Under the pieces are notes generated by a model that was not told the DNA's origin, searched no databases, and saw only the letters and a list, made by a program, of their open reading frames with translations. Of a stretch of 64,000 nucleotides of DNA, positions 35,139-44,190 are shown one piece after another. Source of the DNA: Thermasporomyces composti (GTDB lineage: Bacteria; Actinomycetota; Actinomycetes; Propionibacteriales; Actinopolymorphaceae); the NCBI RefSeq assembly GCF_003386795.1, contig NZ_QTUC01000001.1, positions 3,100,001 to 3,164,000 of the forward strand, written 5' to 3'. Within the stretch, counting starts at the first letter, position 1. Every line of letters starts with the position of its first letter. A program made the translations under genes and the position numbers.

Positions 35139-36455
35139 ATGACCACGACCACCGCATCTCTGGCCACCGGCCGTCGGGTACGACGGAGGACCGTCCTCGC
35201 GGGGAGCCTGGCCCTGACGCTCGCCGGCTGCGGTTTCGTCAACACCGACGGAGGTGACGCGAGCGGGGGCGACGGCGACACGACCACGCTCACGGCGTAC
35301 GTGAACACCGAGCTGAACACCGGGCTGACCCCGCTCATCGAAAAGTACGAGCGGGCCACCGGTGTGACCATCGACGTGTCGTCCGCTGAGACGAACGACC
35401 TCAATCAGCAGCTGCGGGTGCAGCTCACCAGCGGCACCGCCGCCGACCTCATCCGCGTCTCACCCGGCTACAGCAGCCCGGTCGCGGTGGGGGTGCTGGC
35501 CTCCGACGGGGATCTGGCCGACCTGTCCGACGAGCCGTGGACGGAGCGTCTGTCGGACGACACGCGTCCGTTGGCTGGCGTCGACGGGAAGACGATGGCG
35601 TTCCCGGTGAGCCGCAACGCGATCGTCATGGCCTACAACAAGGAGGTGTTCGCCGACGCGCAGGTCGAGCCACCGACGACGTGGAGCGAGCTGCTCCAGG
35701 TCTGCGAGAGGCTGCGCGGCGCGGGCGTCACACCGATCGCGGCGCCGTTCCAGGACGGCATCTACTTGCAGTTCTGGATGTACGCGCTGGGCGCCACCCT
35801 GGTCTACGCCGAGGAGCCCGACCTGGATGACCGGATGCGCGCCGGTGAGGTCGACTTCGTCGACCATCCCGGCTGGAACGAGGTCTTCGCCAAGTGGCTC
35901 GAGCTGCGGGACGCGGGGTTCTTCAGCGAGGGCGCGCTGGGCATCCCGTTCGACCAGGGGATGCAGTCGGTCGCCAAGGGCGAGGCGGCGATGCTGCTCC
36001 TCGTCTCCGCCGGGCTCCCGCAGCTGTTCAGCTACGCGGAGCAAGGCGCCGAGGCCTTCGGCGTCTTCGCGCTGCCGGCGACCGACGACCCTGGGGACAC
36101 GCACGTGCCGCTCGCGCCGGACTTCCTCGCCGTCAACGCGGCCTCGGACAACGTCGAGGCCGCCAAGGACTTCATCGCGTTCCTTGCCAGGCCCGAGAAT
36201 GTCGCGGCGTACGCGAACGCCATGGGCGTGCTTCCCGGACTCGACGTCGACGTGGAGCTGGAGAGCGCGGTCTTGGACCCGATCCTGCCGCTGATCGAGC
36301 AAGGTCGTACCACGCCCTACGCCAACTACCTGTGGCCGAACGGCGATACCCAGCAGCGGCTGCTGCAGTCGGGTCAACTCCTGTTTGACAACAAGATCAC
36401 GACCGAGCAGTTGCTCACCGAGATGGACCAGGAGTACGACAAGGGGACTCCGTGA
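35139..36455 (+). CDS. ABC transporter sugar-binding lipoprotein (extracellular family 1)
   Basis: The 438-residue protein has a Tat-like lipoprotein signal (RRVRRRTVLAGSLALTLAGC, lipobox Cys31). The mature part is a family 1 solute-binding protein: TTLTAYVNTELNTGLTPLIEKYERATG, AADLIRVSPGY, FPVSRNAIVMAYNKEVF, TTWSELLQVCERL and a C-terminal YANYLWPNGDTQ. It captures a sugar or oligosaccharide outside the membrane for the two permeases that follow. GGGGGA precedes ATG 35139. It overlaps the first permease gene by 4 bases. Confidence 0.92.
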   Translation: MTTTTASLATGRRVRRRTVLAGSLALTLAGCGFVNTDGGDASGGDGDTTTLTAYVNTELNTGLTPLIEKYERATGVTIDVSSAETNDLNQQLRVQLTSGTAADLIRVSPGYSSPVAVGVLASDGDLADLSDEPWTERLSDDTRPLAGVDGKTMAFPVSRNAIVMAYNKEVFADAQVEPPTTWSELLQVCERLRGAGVTPIAAPFQDGIYLQFWMYALGATLVYAEEPDLDDRMRAGEVDFVDHPGWNEVFAKWLELRDAGFFSEGALGIPFDQGMQSVAKGEAAMLLLVSAGLPQLFSYAEQGAEAFGVFALPATDDPGDTHVPLAPDFLAVNAASDNVEAAKDFIAFLARPENVAAYANAMGVLPGLDVDVELESAVLDPILPLIEQGRTTPYANYLWPNGDTQQRLLQSGQLLFDNKITTEQLLTEMDQEYDKGTP

Positions 36456-37387
36456 CCGTACGGCTCGACCGTCCCGCCGAGCGCGTCGAGGCGCAGGAGC
36501 TCGGTCGCACCTTGGCAGATCGTCGCGGTGGCACGTGGTACCTGTTCGTCGTGCCGGCCCTGGCGTTCTACGCGCTCGTGGTGCTGTATCCGACCGTGGC
36601 GGGCGCGTGGTACGCGTTCACCGACTGGACGGGCCGCAACGTTGCGCCGAACTTCGTCGGGCTGGCGAACTTCGCCGAGCTCTTCTCGAGCCCGCCGGCG
36701 CGGACCGCGCTGTGGAACACCCTCGTCATCGCTGCGGCCACCACGGTCATCCAGACCGTGGTGGGTCTCGCGCTGGCGTTGGCTCTGCACTCGGCCTTGG
36801 TGACGAGGAACCTCTTGCGCACGGTGTTCTTCGCGCCGGCGCTGCTTCCGCCGGTGGTCATCGGTTTCCTGTGGCGGTACACGCTCACCCCGGCTGGGCC
36901 GCTCAACGACGCGTTGCGGGAGCTGGGTCTGGGCGGTCTCGCCCAGAACTGGCTCGGTGACGGCGACATCGCGCTGGCCAGCGTGATCGGGGTGATCATC
37001 TGGCAGCACGCCGGCCTCACGATGGTCATCTACCTGGCGGGCCTGGAGGGTGTCCCGGCCGAGGTGCTCGAGGCCGCCGCCATCGATGGCGCGTCATGGT
37101 GGCAGCGGCTGCGGTACGTGACGATTCCGCTGTTGATCCCGGCGACCACGGTCGCGATGTCCCTCACCCTCATCAGCGGGCTCAAGCTGTTCGACCAGGT
37201 CTTCGTCATGACCGGCGGCGGCCCGGGCTACGCGACGGAGACCCTTTCGGTGATCATGTACAAGGAGGCGTTCGTGTCGGGACGGTACGGTTACGCCGCG
37301 GCGATCGCCCTCGTCCTCACCATGATCGTGTTCGCGTTCGCGTTCCTCCAGCTGCGCGCACTGCGACGGTTCGAGGTGGAGGCGTGA
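36452..37387 (+). CDS. ABC sugar transporter permease, MalF type
   Basis: The 311-residue protein has about six transmembrane helices and the cytoplasmic EAA loop EVLEAAAIDGASWWQRLRYVTIPLL, the ATPase contact. It pairs with the next permease. The GTG start overlaps the binding-protein stop (GTGA), and its own stop overlaps the next start the same way, indicating strict co-translation. No ATPase gene is encoded in this operon, so a shared MsiK-type ATPase elsewhere is expected (inference from known actinobacterial sugar ABC systems). Confidence 0.93.
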   Translation: MTVRLDRPAERVEAQELGRTLADRRGGTWYLFVVPALAFYALVVLYPTVAGAWYAFTDWTGRNVAPNFVGLANFAELFSSPPARTALWNTLVIAAATTVIQTVVGLALALALHSALVTRNLLRTVFFAPALLPPVVIGFLWRYTLTPAGPLNDALRELGLGGLAQNWLGDGDIALASVIGVIIWQHAGLTMVIYLAGLEGVPAEVLEAAAIDGASWWQRLRYVTIPLLIPATTVAMSLTLISGLKLFDQVFVMTGGGPGYATETLSVIMYKEAFVSGRYGYAAAIALVLTMIVFAFAFLQLRALRRFEVEA

Positions 37388-38214
37388 GCGTCCGGGTTCG
37401 TCGCGGTCGCCGCCTCGGCGCCGAGCTCGGCATGCTCGCGGTCGCGGCGGTCTTCCTCTTCCCCTTCTACGTCTTCCTGACCATCTCGCTGAAGACGCCG
37501 CCGGAGTTCGCGGCCGATCCGCTCGGCCTGCCGCCCCGGCTCCATCTGGAGAACTACGCGACCGCCTGGGAACGCGGCGACCTCGGGCACGCCCTGGTCA
37601 ACAGCATCACCGTGACCGGACTCTCCGTGGCGTTGCTGGTGGCCTGTGGGTCGTTGGCCGGCTACGCGCTGGCGCGACGAGCGACCCGCCTGAGCTACGG
37701 GCTGTACCTGCTCTTCCTCCTCGGCTTGATGATCCCGCTGCAGCTCGGCATGGTGCCGCTCTACCAGTTCATGCGGGACGTCAACCTGTTGCGGACCTAC
37801 ACCTCGCTCATCCTCTTCGAGGTCGGCCACCAGCTTCCGCTCGTCATCTTCCTCTACGCCGGGTTCACCCGCGCCCTGCCGCGGCAGTACGAGGAGGCCG
37901 CGGCCATCGACGGCGCGACGACGTTCACGGCGTTCCGCCGGATCGTCTTCCCGCTGCTGCGTCCGGTCACCGGGACGGTCGTCATCCTCGCCGGCATCAA
38001 CATCTGGAATGACTTCCTGACCCCGTTGCTCTACGTGGGTGGCAGTCCGCAGCAGACGCTGCCGGTGGCGATCTTCGCCTTCGAGGGGGAGTTCACCACG
38101 CAGTGGGGCGTCATCTTCGCCGGGATGGTGCTGGCGATCGTGCCGGTCCTCCTCGTCTACTTCCTGCTCCAGAGGCACGTCATCAAGGGCTTCGCCAGCG
38201 GCCTCAAGGGCTGA
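37384..38214 (+). CDS. ABC sugar transporter permease, MalG type
   Basis: The 276-residue protein has six predicted membrane helices, an N-terminal ELGMLAVAAVFLFPFYVFLTISLKTPPEF of the MalG kind, and the EAA loop QYEEAAAIDGATTFTAFRRIVFPLL. The C-terminus RHVIKGFASGLKG is typical. The GTG start overlaps the preceding stop. It ends the FAD/ABC operon; a short tandem repeat follows. Confidence 0.93.
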   Translation: MSVRVRRGRRLGAELGMLAVAAVFLFPFYVFLTISLKTPPEFAADPLGLPPRLHLENYATAWERGDLGHALVNSITVTGLSVALLVACGSLAGYALARRATRLSYGLYLLFLLGLMIPLQLGMVPLYQFMRDVNLLRTYTSLILFEVGHQLPLVIFLYAGFTRALPRQYEEAAAIDGATTFTAFRRIVFPLLRPVTGTVVILAGINIWNDFLTPLLYVGGSPQQTLPVAIFAFEGEFTTQWGVIFAGMVLAIVPVLLVYFLLQRHVIKGFASGLKG

Positions 38215-38218
38215 CGGG

Positions 38219-38250
38219 GAAACCTCGGCGAAAGCGAAACCTCGGCGAAA
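38219..38250 (+). repeat. Short direct repeat after the ABC operon
   Basis: GAAACCTCGGCGAAA occurs at 38219-38233 and 38236-38250, two bases apart, starting 5 bp past the permease stop. No terminator hairpin is obvious nearby. Function is unknown; it may mark a junction of the inserted block. Confidence 0.6.
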
Positions 38251-38369
38251 AGCCGCGCGTCGTACACTTCGGGAACCAGCTGACCTTCGATCCAGTCGAC
38301 CTTCGATTGTCGGGAGTGGTCTTTCGGCGGCGACGTCCGCCGGCCGGGTGTCGTTGGCGGGAGTGGGGA

Positions 38370-38981
38370 GTGAGCAGGATTCGGCCGGTTGTACGCGCGG
38401 TCCTCGTCGGAGCCGTCGCGGTGGCGGCGCTGACGGCGTGCGACGGAGGCGCGGTGGAGCCGACGGCCCTGGAGGAGCCTCAGACCAGCCCGGTCGCCAC
38501 GTCGACACCGACGCCCACGGAGGCGGCCACGCCGTCGGCCAGTCCCACGGGCGCGACGGTCATCACGTCGTCGCCTGGCGAGGAGGTCGACCCGGCGACG
38601 GCGGTGGAGGTCAAGGCGTTCATCTCCGACTATCTCAGGGCGCAGAACGAGGCGACCCGCACGGGCGACTTCTCCACCGTCGACACCATGGTCACCGACA
38701 CCTGCCAGGTCTGCGCAGCGTCGAAGCAGTACATCACGCGGGCCTACCAGTCCGGTGGCAAGGTCGAGGGCGGCGTCTTCTCCAACCCAACGGTCACCGT
38801 GGGGACGCGGCGCGGCGACCGGATTCTCGTGACGGTGAAGGCGGTCGTCACCGCGTACACGACGACCGACGGCTCGGGCAAGGTGGTCGACCAGGGTCCC
38901 GCGGCTGAGGAGACGTACCAGTACGAGGTCAGTCAGGTCGACGGGCGCTGGCGCATCGTGGGAGGGAGCTTCGTCGGATGA
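38370..38981 (+). CDS. DUF6318-type lipoprotein
   Basis: The 203-residue protein has a lipoprotein signal (VAALTAC, Cys24) and a Thr/Pro/Ser-rich linker to about residue 70. The globular part (about 85-203) contains FISDYLRAQNEATRTGDF and TDTCQVCAASKQYI with a C-x2-C pair, then a beta-rich end WRIVGGSFVG; this matches the DUF6318 pattern as I recall it. The GTG start at 38370 has GGGAG upstream. Its stop overlaps the next gene by 4 bases (ATGA). Lipoprotein genes at this place before rplJ also occur in streptomycetes. Confidence 0.75.
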   Translation: MSRIRPVVRAVLVGAVAVAALTACDGGAVEPTALEEPQTSPVATSTPTPTEAATPSASPTGATVITSSPGEEVDPATAVEVKAFISDYLRAQNEATRTGDFSTVDTMVTDTCQVCAASKQYITRAYQSGGKVEGGVFSNPTVTVGTRRGDRILVTVKAVVTAYTTTDGSGKVVDQGPAAEETYQYEVSQVDGRWRIVGGSFVG

Positions 38982-39904
38982 GAGCACGCGCGACCTGGAC
39001 CGTGGGAGGTGCGGCGCTGGCGAGCGTGCTGGCGGTCGTCCTGGGGGCGGCACCGGCCAGCGCGGGTCCCCAGAACGGCATCAGCTGGCAGTACAGCGAA
39101 TCGGCGAACGGCTACTGGCGCCCTCCGCGTGGGGACACCCCGCCCCCCAGTGGGCCGGCGCGCGTGTGGGTCCAGTGGAGCAGCGGCCTCTCGCTGTTCT
39201 GTCCTGACGACGACCCGGCCTTCAACTGCGTTGACGGGGTCTCCGCCATCGTCTGCGCAGCCGTCGAGGGACCGCGTGGCCTGCCGCGCTTCGCGTGGAT
39301 CCGGTGGGAGCGGGACATCGTCAACGGAGAGCCGGAACCGTGGGTCGGCGCCGATGCCGGCTGCGACGAGCCGGGCGAGGACGACTTCATCCCCATGGAG
39401 GAGATCTCCTGGGAGGTGAACTACCGGGTCTTCCAGCACCTGCCCCAGCCCACGGTCAAGATCGCTCCCAACGCGCGGACCCTCGTCAACTTGCCGACGA
39501 TCGTCTGGACGGACTACCCCCGCGGCATCGACCCCGACATCGTTGTGTCGAACGACCCGCCCACGATCGAGATCGACATCCACATCGACCGGCCGAACGG
39601 CGGCCTGGACGGACGGATCCGCGCGAGCGCCGAGCTCACCTGGCAGTTCGAGGGCGGCAAGACTGCGCAGGGCAGGGGACGGCCGTACGTCAGGGGAGTC
39701 CTCCCCGAGGATCGCCCCGGCTACTACGTGACGAACGTCTTCCATACACCCGGTGAGAAGACGGTTACGCTCAATACGCGGTGGACCGGAACGGTGACGG
39801 TCGACCTCCTCGGCACGGAGGAGATCGTGCCGGTCACCCTGCCGCCTGTCTCCACCAGCGTCCAGGTGGCCGAGGCCGAGCCCGTGATCGGGCGGACGCG
39901 CTGA
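38978..39904 (+). CDS. Secreted protein of unknown function
   Basis: The 308-residue protein has a signal peptide at residues 1-29 (ALASVLAVVLGAAPASA). The mature part is beta-rich with aromatic content (ISWQYSESANGYWRPPRGD, RVWVQWSS) and cysteines in LFCPDDDPAFNC, SAIVC and DAGCDEPGED that could form disulfides. It is translationally coupled to the preceding lipoprotein (ATGA overlap), so both probably act together at the cell surface. I do not recognise a named domain. Confidence 0.75.
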   Translation: MRARATWTVGGAALASVLAVVLGAAPASAGPQNGISWQYSESANGYWRPPRGDTPPPSGPARVWVQWSSGLSLFCPDDDPAFNCVDGVSAIVCAAVEGPRGLPRFAWIRWERDIVNGEPEPWVGADAGCDEPGEDDFIPMEEISWEVNYRVFQHLPQPTVKIAPNARTLVNLPTIVWTDYPRGIDPDIVVSNDPPTIEIDIHIDRPNGGLDGRIRASAELTWQFEGGKTAQGRGRPYVRGVLPEDRPGYYVTNVFHTPGEKTVTLNTRWTGTVTVDLLGTEEIVPVTLPPVSTSVQVAEAEPVIGRTR

Positions 39905-39954
39905 ACCGCCCGGCGCCACCGGCGGGAGCTCGCGCATCCGCGCGGACTCCCGGG

Positions 39955-39984
39955 TTGGTCCGCGGCCACGCGGTCCCGTATCCT
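39955..39984 (+). promoter_or_regulatory. Promoter of rplJL
   Basis: TTGGTC (39955-39960) and TATCCT (39979-39984) are 18 bp apart, matching a sigma-A-type promoter. Transcription would begin about 39991, at the 5' edge of the L10-leader-like sequence. Confidence 0.6.
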
Positions 39985-39989
39985 GGCCG

Positions 39990-40180
39990 TTGCCGAAGAC
40001 CGCTGGTCGCCGCCTCCGGGCGGCCGAAGGTCCCGCGTCAGCGGGCGGCCCGCGCAGGCGTGACGTGGTTGCTGGGAGCGAGCGTGATCCGCTCGCTTTG
40101 ACGCTGGCCTCGTGCGTCTGCACGGGGCCATTTCGCGTGATGTGGGCCCTTCCAGTGGTTGGCGGCCATCCGAAACGGAA
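39990..40180 (+). ncRNA. Ribosomal protein L10 leader
   Basis: The long untranslated leader of rplJ begins TTGCCGAAGACCGCTGGTCG and contains the second arm GGCCGAAGGTCCCGCGTCAG, resembling the L10-leader in which L10(L12)4 binds a kink-turn and represses its own operon. Position and motif agree with the class; the secondary structure was not computed. Confidence 0.6.
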
Positions 40181-40188
40181 GGAGACCC

Positions 40189-40773
40189 ATGGCGAGGCCG
40201 GACAAGGCAGCTGCGGTCGCCGAGCTCACGGAGCAGTTCCGTGGGTCCACGGGCGCGGTGCTGACCGAGTACCGCGGACTCAGCGTCAAGCAGCTGCAGG
40301 AGCTGCGGCGCACGCTCGGTGACAACGCCACCTATGCCGTGGTGAAGAACACGCTGACCAGGATCGCCGCGAAGGAGGCGGGCCTCGAGCAGCTCAACGA
40401 ACTGCTCGTGGGTCCCTCGGCCATCGCGTTCATCAAGGGCGACCCGGTGGTGGTCGCCAAGGGTCTGCGTGACTTCGCGAAGGCCAACCCGAATCTCGTC
40501 GTCAAGGGCGGTGTCCTGGAAGGGAAGCCGCTCGCCCCGGACGAGATCAACAAGCTCGCCGACCTCGAGTCCCGCGAGGTCCTGCTCGCCAAGCTCGCGG
40601 GCGCCATGCAGGCATCGCTCGCGAACGCCGCGTCCCTGTTCCAGGCCCCGCTGTCGCAGGCCGCCCGTCTCGTCGAGGCGCTGCGGGCGAAGGTCGAGGC
40701 GGAGGGCCCGGCGGGCGAGTCGGCCGAGGACGCCACGGCGTCGCAGGACGGCGACCAACCCAGCGAGTCCTGA
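40189..40773 (+). CDS. rplJ: 50S ribosomal protein L10
   Basis: The 194-residue protein has the L10 sequence: [55 protein letters not shown]. The last about 25 residues form an acidic tail. ATG 40189 is preceded by GGAAGGAGA; an upstream in-frame ATG at 40159 is less likely. L10 anchors L7/L12 dimers to the ribosome stalk and represses rplJL through the leader. Confidence 0.97.
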   Translation: MARPDKAAAVAELTEQFRGSTGAVLTEYRGLSVKQLQELRRTLGDNATYAVVKNTLTRIAAKEAGLEQLNELLVGPSAIAFIKGDPVVVAKGLRDFAKANPNLVVKGGVLEGKPLAPDEINKLADLESREVLLAKLAGAMQASLANAASLFQAPLSQAARLVEALRAKVEAEGPAGESAEDATASQDGDQPSES

Positions 40774-40819
40774 CCCACCCAGGACACCTGTCAGCACCAC
40801 ACACGGAAGGTAAGCCCCA

Positions 40820-41212
40820 ATGGCGAAGCTCAGCACCGAAGAGCTGCTCGAGACGTTCAAGGAGATGACGCTTCTCGAGCTCAGCGAGTTCGTGAAGCAG
40901 TTCGAGGAGACCTTCGGCGTCACCGCGGCCGCTCCGGTCGCCGTGGCGGCGGCTCCGGCCGCCGGCGGTGCCGGCGCCGAGGCCCCGGCCGAGGAGGAGA
41001 AGGACGAGTTCGACGTCATCCTCGAGGCCGCCGGCGACAAGAAGATCCAGGTCATCAAGGAGGTCCGCAGCCTCACCAGCCTCGGCCTGAAGGAGGCGAA
41101 GGACCTCGTCGAGGGCGCTCCGAAGCCGGTCCTGGAGAAGGTCAACAAGGAGACCGCCGAGAAGGCCAAGCAGGCCCTCGAGGCGGCCGGCGCCAAGGTC
41201 ACCCTCAAGTAG
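40820..41212 (+). CDS. rplL: 50S ribosomal protein L7/L12
   Basis: The 130-residue protein has an N-terminal dimerisation segment ([20 protein letters not shown]), an Ala/Pro/Gly hinge (about 38-60) and the C-terminal factor-binding domain ([40 protein letters not shown]). It recruits translational GTPases such as EF-G. A strong terminator follows 50 bp downstream. Confidence 0.98.
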   Translation: MAKLSTEELLETFKEMTLLELSEFVKQFEETFGVTAAAPVAVAAAPAAGGAGAEAPAEEEKDEFDVILEAAGDKKIQVIKEVRSLTSLGLKEAKDLVEGAPKPVLEKVNKETAEKAKQALEAAGAKVTLK

Positions 41213-41262
41213 GCGCGAACCTCGGCGTGTGGGCGGTCAGCTGCCGCCCGCCAAGCCGTCAC

Positions 41263-41298
41263 GAGGGCGGCCACCCCAACCGCGGGGTGGCCGCCCTC
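41263..41298 (+). terminator. Terminator of rplJL
   Basis: Perfect 15-bp arms (GAGGGCGGCCACCCC and GGGGTGGCCGCCCTC) flank a 6-nt loop, followed by TCGCGTTGTG. It separates rplJL from the mce operon. Confidence 0.85.
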
Positions 41299-41389
41299 TC
41301 GCGTTGTGACGGTCGATCCACAAGCGCGTAGACGAGGCGCGACCTGACGAGTGCCGGGCCGCACAACGTGGTGTCCTCCGTGACGGCAA

Positions 41390-41418
41390 ATTGACGGACG
41401 GCGGATTGACGGACGGCG
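41390..41418 (+). repeat. Tandem 15-bp direct repeat upstream of the mce operon
   Basis: ATTGACGGACGGCGG (41390-41404) is followed directly by ATTGACGGACGGCGA-type sequence (41405-41418 shown as 14 identical bases). Each unit contains TTGACG, a -35-like hexamer. The site lies about 150-175 bp upstream of the mce ATPase gene and could bind a regulator; no -10 box was found at proper spacing. Confidence 0.55.
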
Positions 41419-41566
41419 AGGGTGTCCCCTCCGCGCTCGTGCGGCGGAGCCACGCGTAACCGCTTGCTGCCCGACTCGTTGACGCAACGTCGAGCGAGGT
41501 GACCGCCGGGCGTCGGCGTCGCGACGGGCGTCGACGACGGGCGGCCGCGGCTGGGGGCGAAGACGC

Positions 41567-42556
41567 GTGGGAGTGGAGATCCGGGTGGAGGGACTCACCA
41601 AGTCCTTCCACGGGCAGGTGGTCTGGCGCGACGTCACACTCACCATTCCCGCCGGCGAGATCAGTGTCATGCTCGGCCCGTCGGGCACCGGCAAGTCCGT
41701 CTTCCTCAAGTGCCTGGTCGGACTCCTCAAACCCGACCGCGGTCACATCTACGTCGACGGTCACGACATCGCCACCTGCGGCGAACGAGAGCTCTACGCC
41801 GTTCGCAAGCGCTTCGGCGTGCTGTTCCAAGACGGTGCGTTGTTCGGCTCGATGAGCGTCTACGACAACGTCGCGTTCCCGCTCCGCGAGCACACCCGGC
41901 TCTCCGAACGTGAGATCCGCTCCATCGTCATGGAGAAGATCGAGCTGGTCGGGTTGCTGGGATCCGAGCGCAAGCTGCCGAGCGAGATCTCCGGCGGTAT
42001 GCGCAAACGTGCCGGGCTGGCCCGGGCGCTCGTCCTCGATCCGGAGATCATGCTCTTCGACGAGCCTGACTCCGGTCTCGACCCCGTCCGGACCGCCTAC
42101 CTCAACCAGCTGATCGTCGACCTCAACCAACAGACCGGCGCGACCTTCCTCATCGTCACGCACGACGTCAACACCGCCCGCACGGTCCCCGACAACATCG
42201 GCCTGCTCTACCACCAGCACCTGGCGATGTTCGGTCCGCGGGAGATGTGTCTGTGCTCCGAGGAGCCGGTCGTGCGGCAGTTCCTCAACGCGCAGCGGAT
42301 CGGGCCGATCGGGATGGCCGAGGAGAAGGACGCCGACGAGCTGGCGGCCGAGGCCGCCTCGAGCGCGGAGCTGCCGCCGCTCCCACCGATCCCCTTGCAG
42401 CTCCAGCCCTCGAACGGGCTGCCACGTCCGAGCCAACGGCCGCCCGGCCAGTGGTGCGCGGAGCACGGCGTGACGCCGCCACCGGGTTCGTTCCAGTCCA
42501 CGACGCCGACCTTCCCGCCCGTGACGGCGCACCAGACGGGTGGTGGGCCATCGTGA
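41567..42556 (+). CDS. mkl: Mce system ATPase (Mkl/MceG type)
   Basis: The 329-residue ABC ATPase has Walker A GPSGTGKS, signature SGGMRKR, Walker B IMLFDEPDSGLDP and the switch His in VTHD. The LFQDGALFGSMSVYDNVAFPL sequence is typical of MlaF/Mkl ATPases that energise lipid import. The C-terminal about 70 residues are a Pro-rich extension beyond the ABC fold; Mce ATPases often have such tails. The start is GTG 41567. It overlaps the first permease gene by 4 bases. Confidence 0.92.
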   Translation: MGVEIRVEGLTKSFHGQVVWRDVTLTIPAGEISVMLGPSGTGKSVFLKCLVGLLKPDRGHIYVDGHDIATCGERELYAVRKRFGVLFQDGALFGSMSVYDNVAFPLREHTRLSEREIRSIVMEKIELVGLLGSERKLPSEISGGMRKRAGLARALVLDPEIMLFDEPDSGLDPVRTAYLNQLIVDLNQQTGATFLIVTHDVNTARTVPDNIGLLYHQHLAMFGPREMCLCSEEPVVRQFLNAQRIGPIGMAEEKDADELAAEAASSAELPPLPPIPLQLQPSNGLPRPSQRPPGQWCAEHGVTPPPGSFQSTTPTFPPVTAHQTGGGPS

Positions 42557-43326
42557 GCTGGACCCCCACCGCGCCGTTGCGCGCCGCCGGCAACCTCTTC
42601 AGCTTCGCCGTCGACGTCGCCCTCGCGTTGCCGCGCCGGCCGTTCCAATGGCGCGAGCTCATCCGCCAGGCGTGGTTCCTCGCCAGCGTCACGATCGTGC
42701 CGACCGCGCTCGTGGCCATCCCGTTCGGCGCCGTCATCGCCTTGCAGGTCGGCGGGCTGATCAAGCAGTTCGGTGCCCAGTCCTTCGCGGGCGCGGCCAT
42801 GGTCTTGGCGGTCCTGCGGGAAGCGGCGCCGATCGCCACCGCACTCCTCATCGCAGGAGCCGGCGGGTCGGCGATCTGCGCCGACCTCGGGTCGCGGAAG
42901 ATTCGCGACGAGGTCGACGCCATGCTGGTGCTCGGGATCGACCCGGTGCACCGGCTCGTGGTGCCGCGAGTCCTGGCGGCGATGGCGGTCGCCGTGCTCC
43001 TCAACGGGCTCGTCAGCGTGGTCGGCGTCCTGGGCGGCTACGTCTTCAACGTCGTCCTGCAGGACGGGACGCCAGGGGCCTACCTCGCGTCGTTCACCGC
43101 GCTCGCGCAGCTGCCTGACCTGTGGGCGGGGGAGATCAAGGCGCTCGTGTTCGGGCTCATCGCCGGGATCGTCGCGGCGTACAAGGGCCTCAACGCCGGC
43201 GGCGGACCGAAGGGCGTCGGCGACGCCGTCAACCAGTCGGTCGTCCTCACGTTCATGCTGCTGTTCCTCGCTAACTTCATCATGCAGGCGATCTACTTCC
43301 AGGTCGTCCCGCCGAAGGGGGCGTGA
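42553..43326 (+). CDS. yrbEA: Mce system permease YrbE-A (MlaE family)
   Basis: The 257-residue protein has five or six hydrophobic helices and the MlaE-family core: GAVIALQVGGLIKQFG, REAAPIATALLIAGAGGSAICADLGSRK, RDEVDAMLVLGIDPVHRLVVPRV. It is one half of the membrane channel of the Mce lipid importer. The GTG start overlaps the ATPase stop (GTGA), and YrbE-B follows after 3 bp. Confidence 0.93.
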   Translation: MSWTPTAPLRAAGNLFSFAVDVALALPRRPFQWRELIRQAWFLASVTIVPTALVAIPFGAVIALQVGGLIKQFGAQSFAGAAMVLAVLREAAPIATALLIAGAGGSAICADLGSRKIRDEVDAMLVLGIDPVHRLVVPRVLAAMAVAVLLNGLVSVVGVLGGYVFNVVLQDGTPGAYLASFTALAQLPDLWAGEIKALVFGLIAGIVAAYKGLNAGGGPKGVGDAVNQSVVLTFMLLFLANFIMQAIYFQVVPPKGA

Positions 43327-43329
43327 GCG

Positions 43330-44184
43330 ATGGCCTCGACGTCCCTCAGCGGTGTGGAGGCGGCCCTGCGTCGCACCGTCGGCACGCCGATCCGCGTCCT
43401 CGACACACTCGGCGCGCAGCTCGCGTTCTACCTGCGTGCGCTCGCCTGGACACCGCGCACCCTGCGGCGGTACCGCCGCGAAGTGCTGCGCCTGCTGGCC
43501 GAGGTGAGCTTCGGGACGGGCGCGCTCGCGGTCGTCGGCGGCACAGTCGGCGTGATCGCGTTCCTCGCCTTCTTCACCGGAACCGAGGTAGGGCTCCAGG
43601 GCTACGCCGCGCTCCACCAGCTCGGCACCTCCGCCTACACCGGCTTCGTCTCGGCCTACTTCAACACCCGGGAGATCGCGCCGCTCGTCGCCGGCATCGC
43701 GCTCGCCGCCACCGTGGGGTGCGGGTTCACCGCGCAGCTCGGGGCCATGCGGATCAACGAGGAGGTCGACGCGCTCGAGGTGATGGCGGTTCCCTCGCTG
43801 CCGTTCCTCGTCACCACCCGCATCATCGCCGGTCTGGTCGCGATCATCCCGCTCTACGTCGTCGGACTGCTGTCGTCCTATGCCGCGACGCGACTGATCG
43901 TCGTCGGCTACCACGGCCAGAGCGCCGGGACGTACGACCACTACTTCCGGCTCTTCCTCCCGCCGTACGACGTGCTGTGGTCGTTCGGCAAGGTGCTCAT
44001 CTTCGCGGTCGTCATCATCCTCATCCACTGCTACTACGGCTACTACGCCTCCGGTGGACCGGCGGGCGTCGGCGTCGCCGTCGGGCGAGCCGTCCGAACC
44101 TCGATCGTCGCGGTCAACGTGGTGGACCTGCTCGCCTCGATGGCGATCTGGGGCGCCACGACGACAGTTCGGTTGGCGGGGTGA
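43330..44184 (+). CDS. yrbEB: Mce system permease YrbE-B (MlaE family)
   Basis: The 284-residue paralogue of YrbE-A has the equivalent core EIAPLVAGIALAATVGCGFTAQLGAMRINEEVDALEVMAVPSLPFLVTTR in successive segments, plus a longer cytoplasmic N-terminus. It completes the permease heterodimer. It is encoded 3 bp after yrbEA and 6 bp before mceA. Confidence 0.93.
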   Translation: MASTSLSGVEAALRRTVGTPIRVLDTLGAQLAFYLRALAWTPRTLRRYRREVLRLLAEVSFGTGALAVVGGTVGVIAFLAFFTGTEVGLQGYAALHQLGTSAYTGFVSAYFNTREIAPLVAGIALAATVGCGFTAQLGAMRINEEVDALEVMAVPSLPFLVTTRIIAGLVAIIPLYVVGLLSSYAATRLIVVGYHGQSAGTYDHYFRLFLPPYDVLWSFGKVLIFAVVIILIHCYYGYYASGGPAGVGVAVGRAVRTSIVAVNVVDLLASMAIWGATTTVRLAG

Positions 44185-44190
44185 AGCGAC

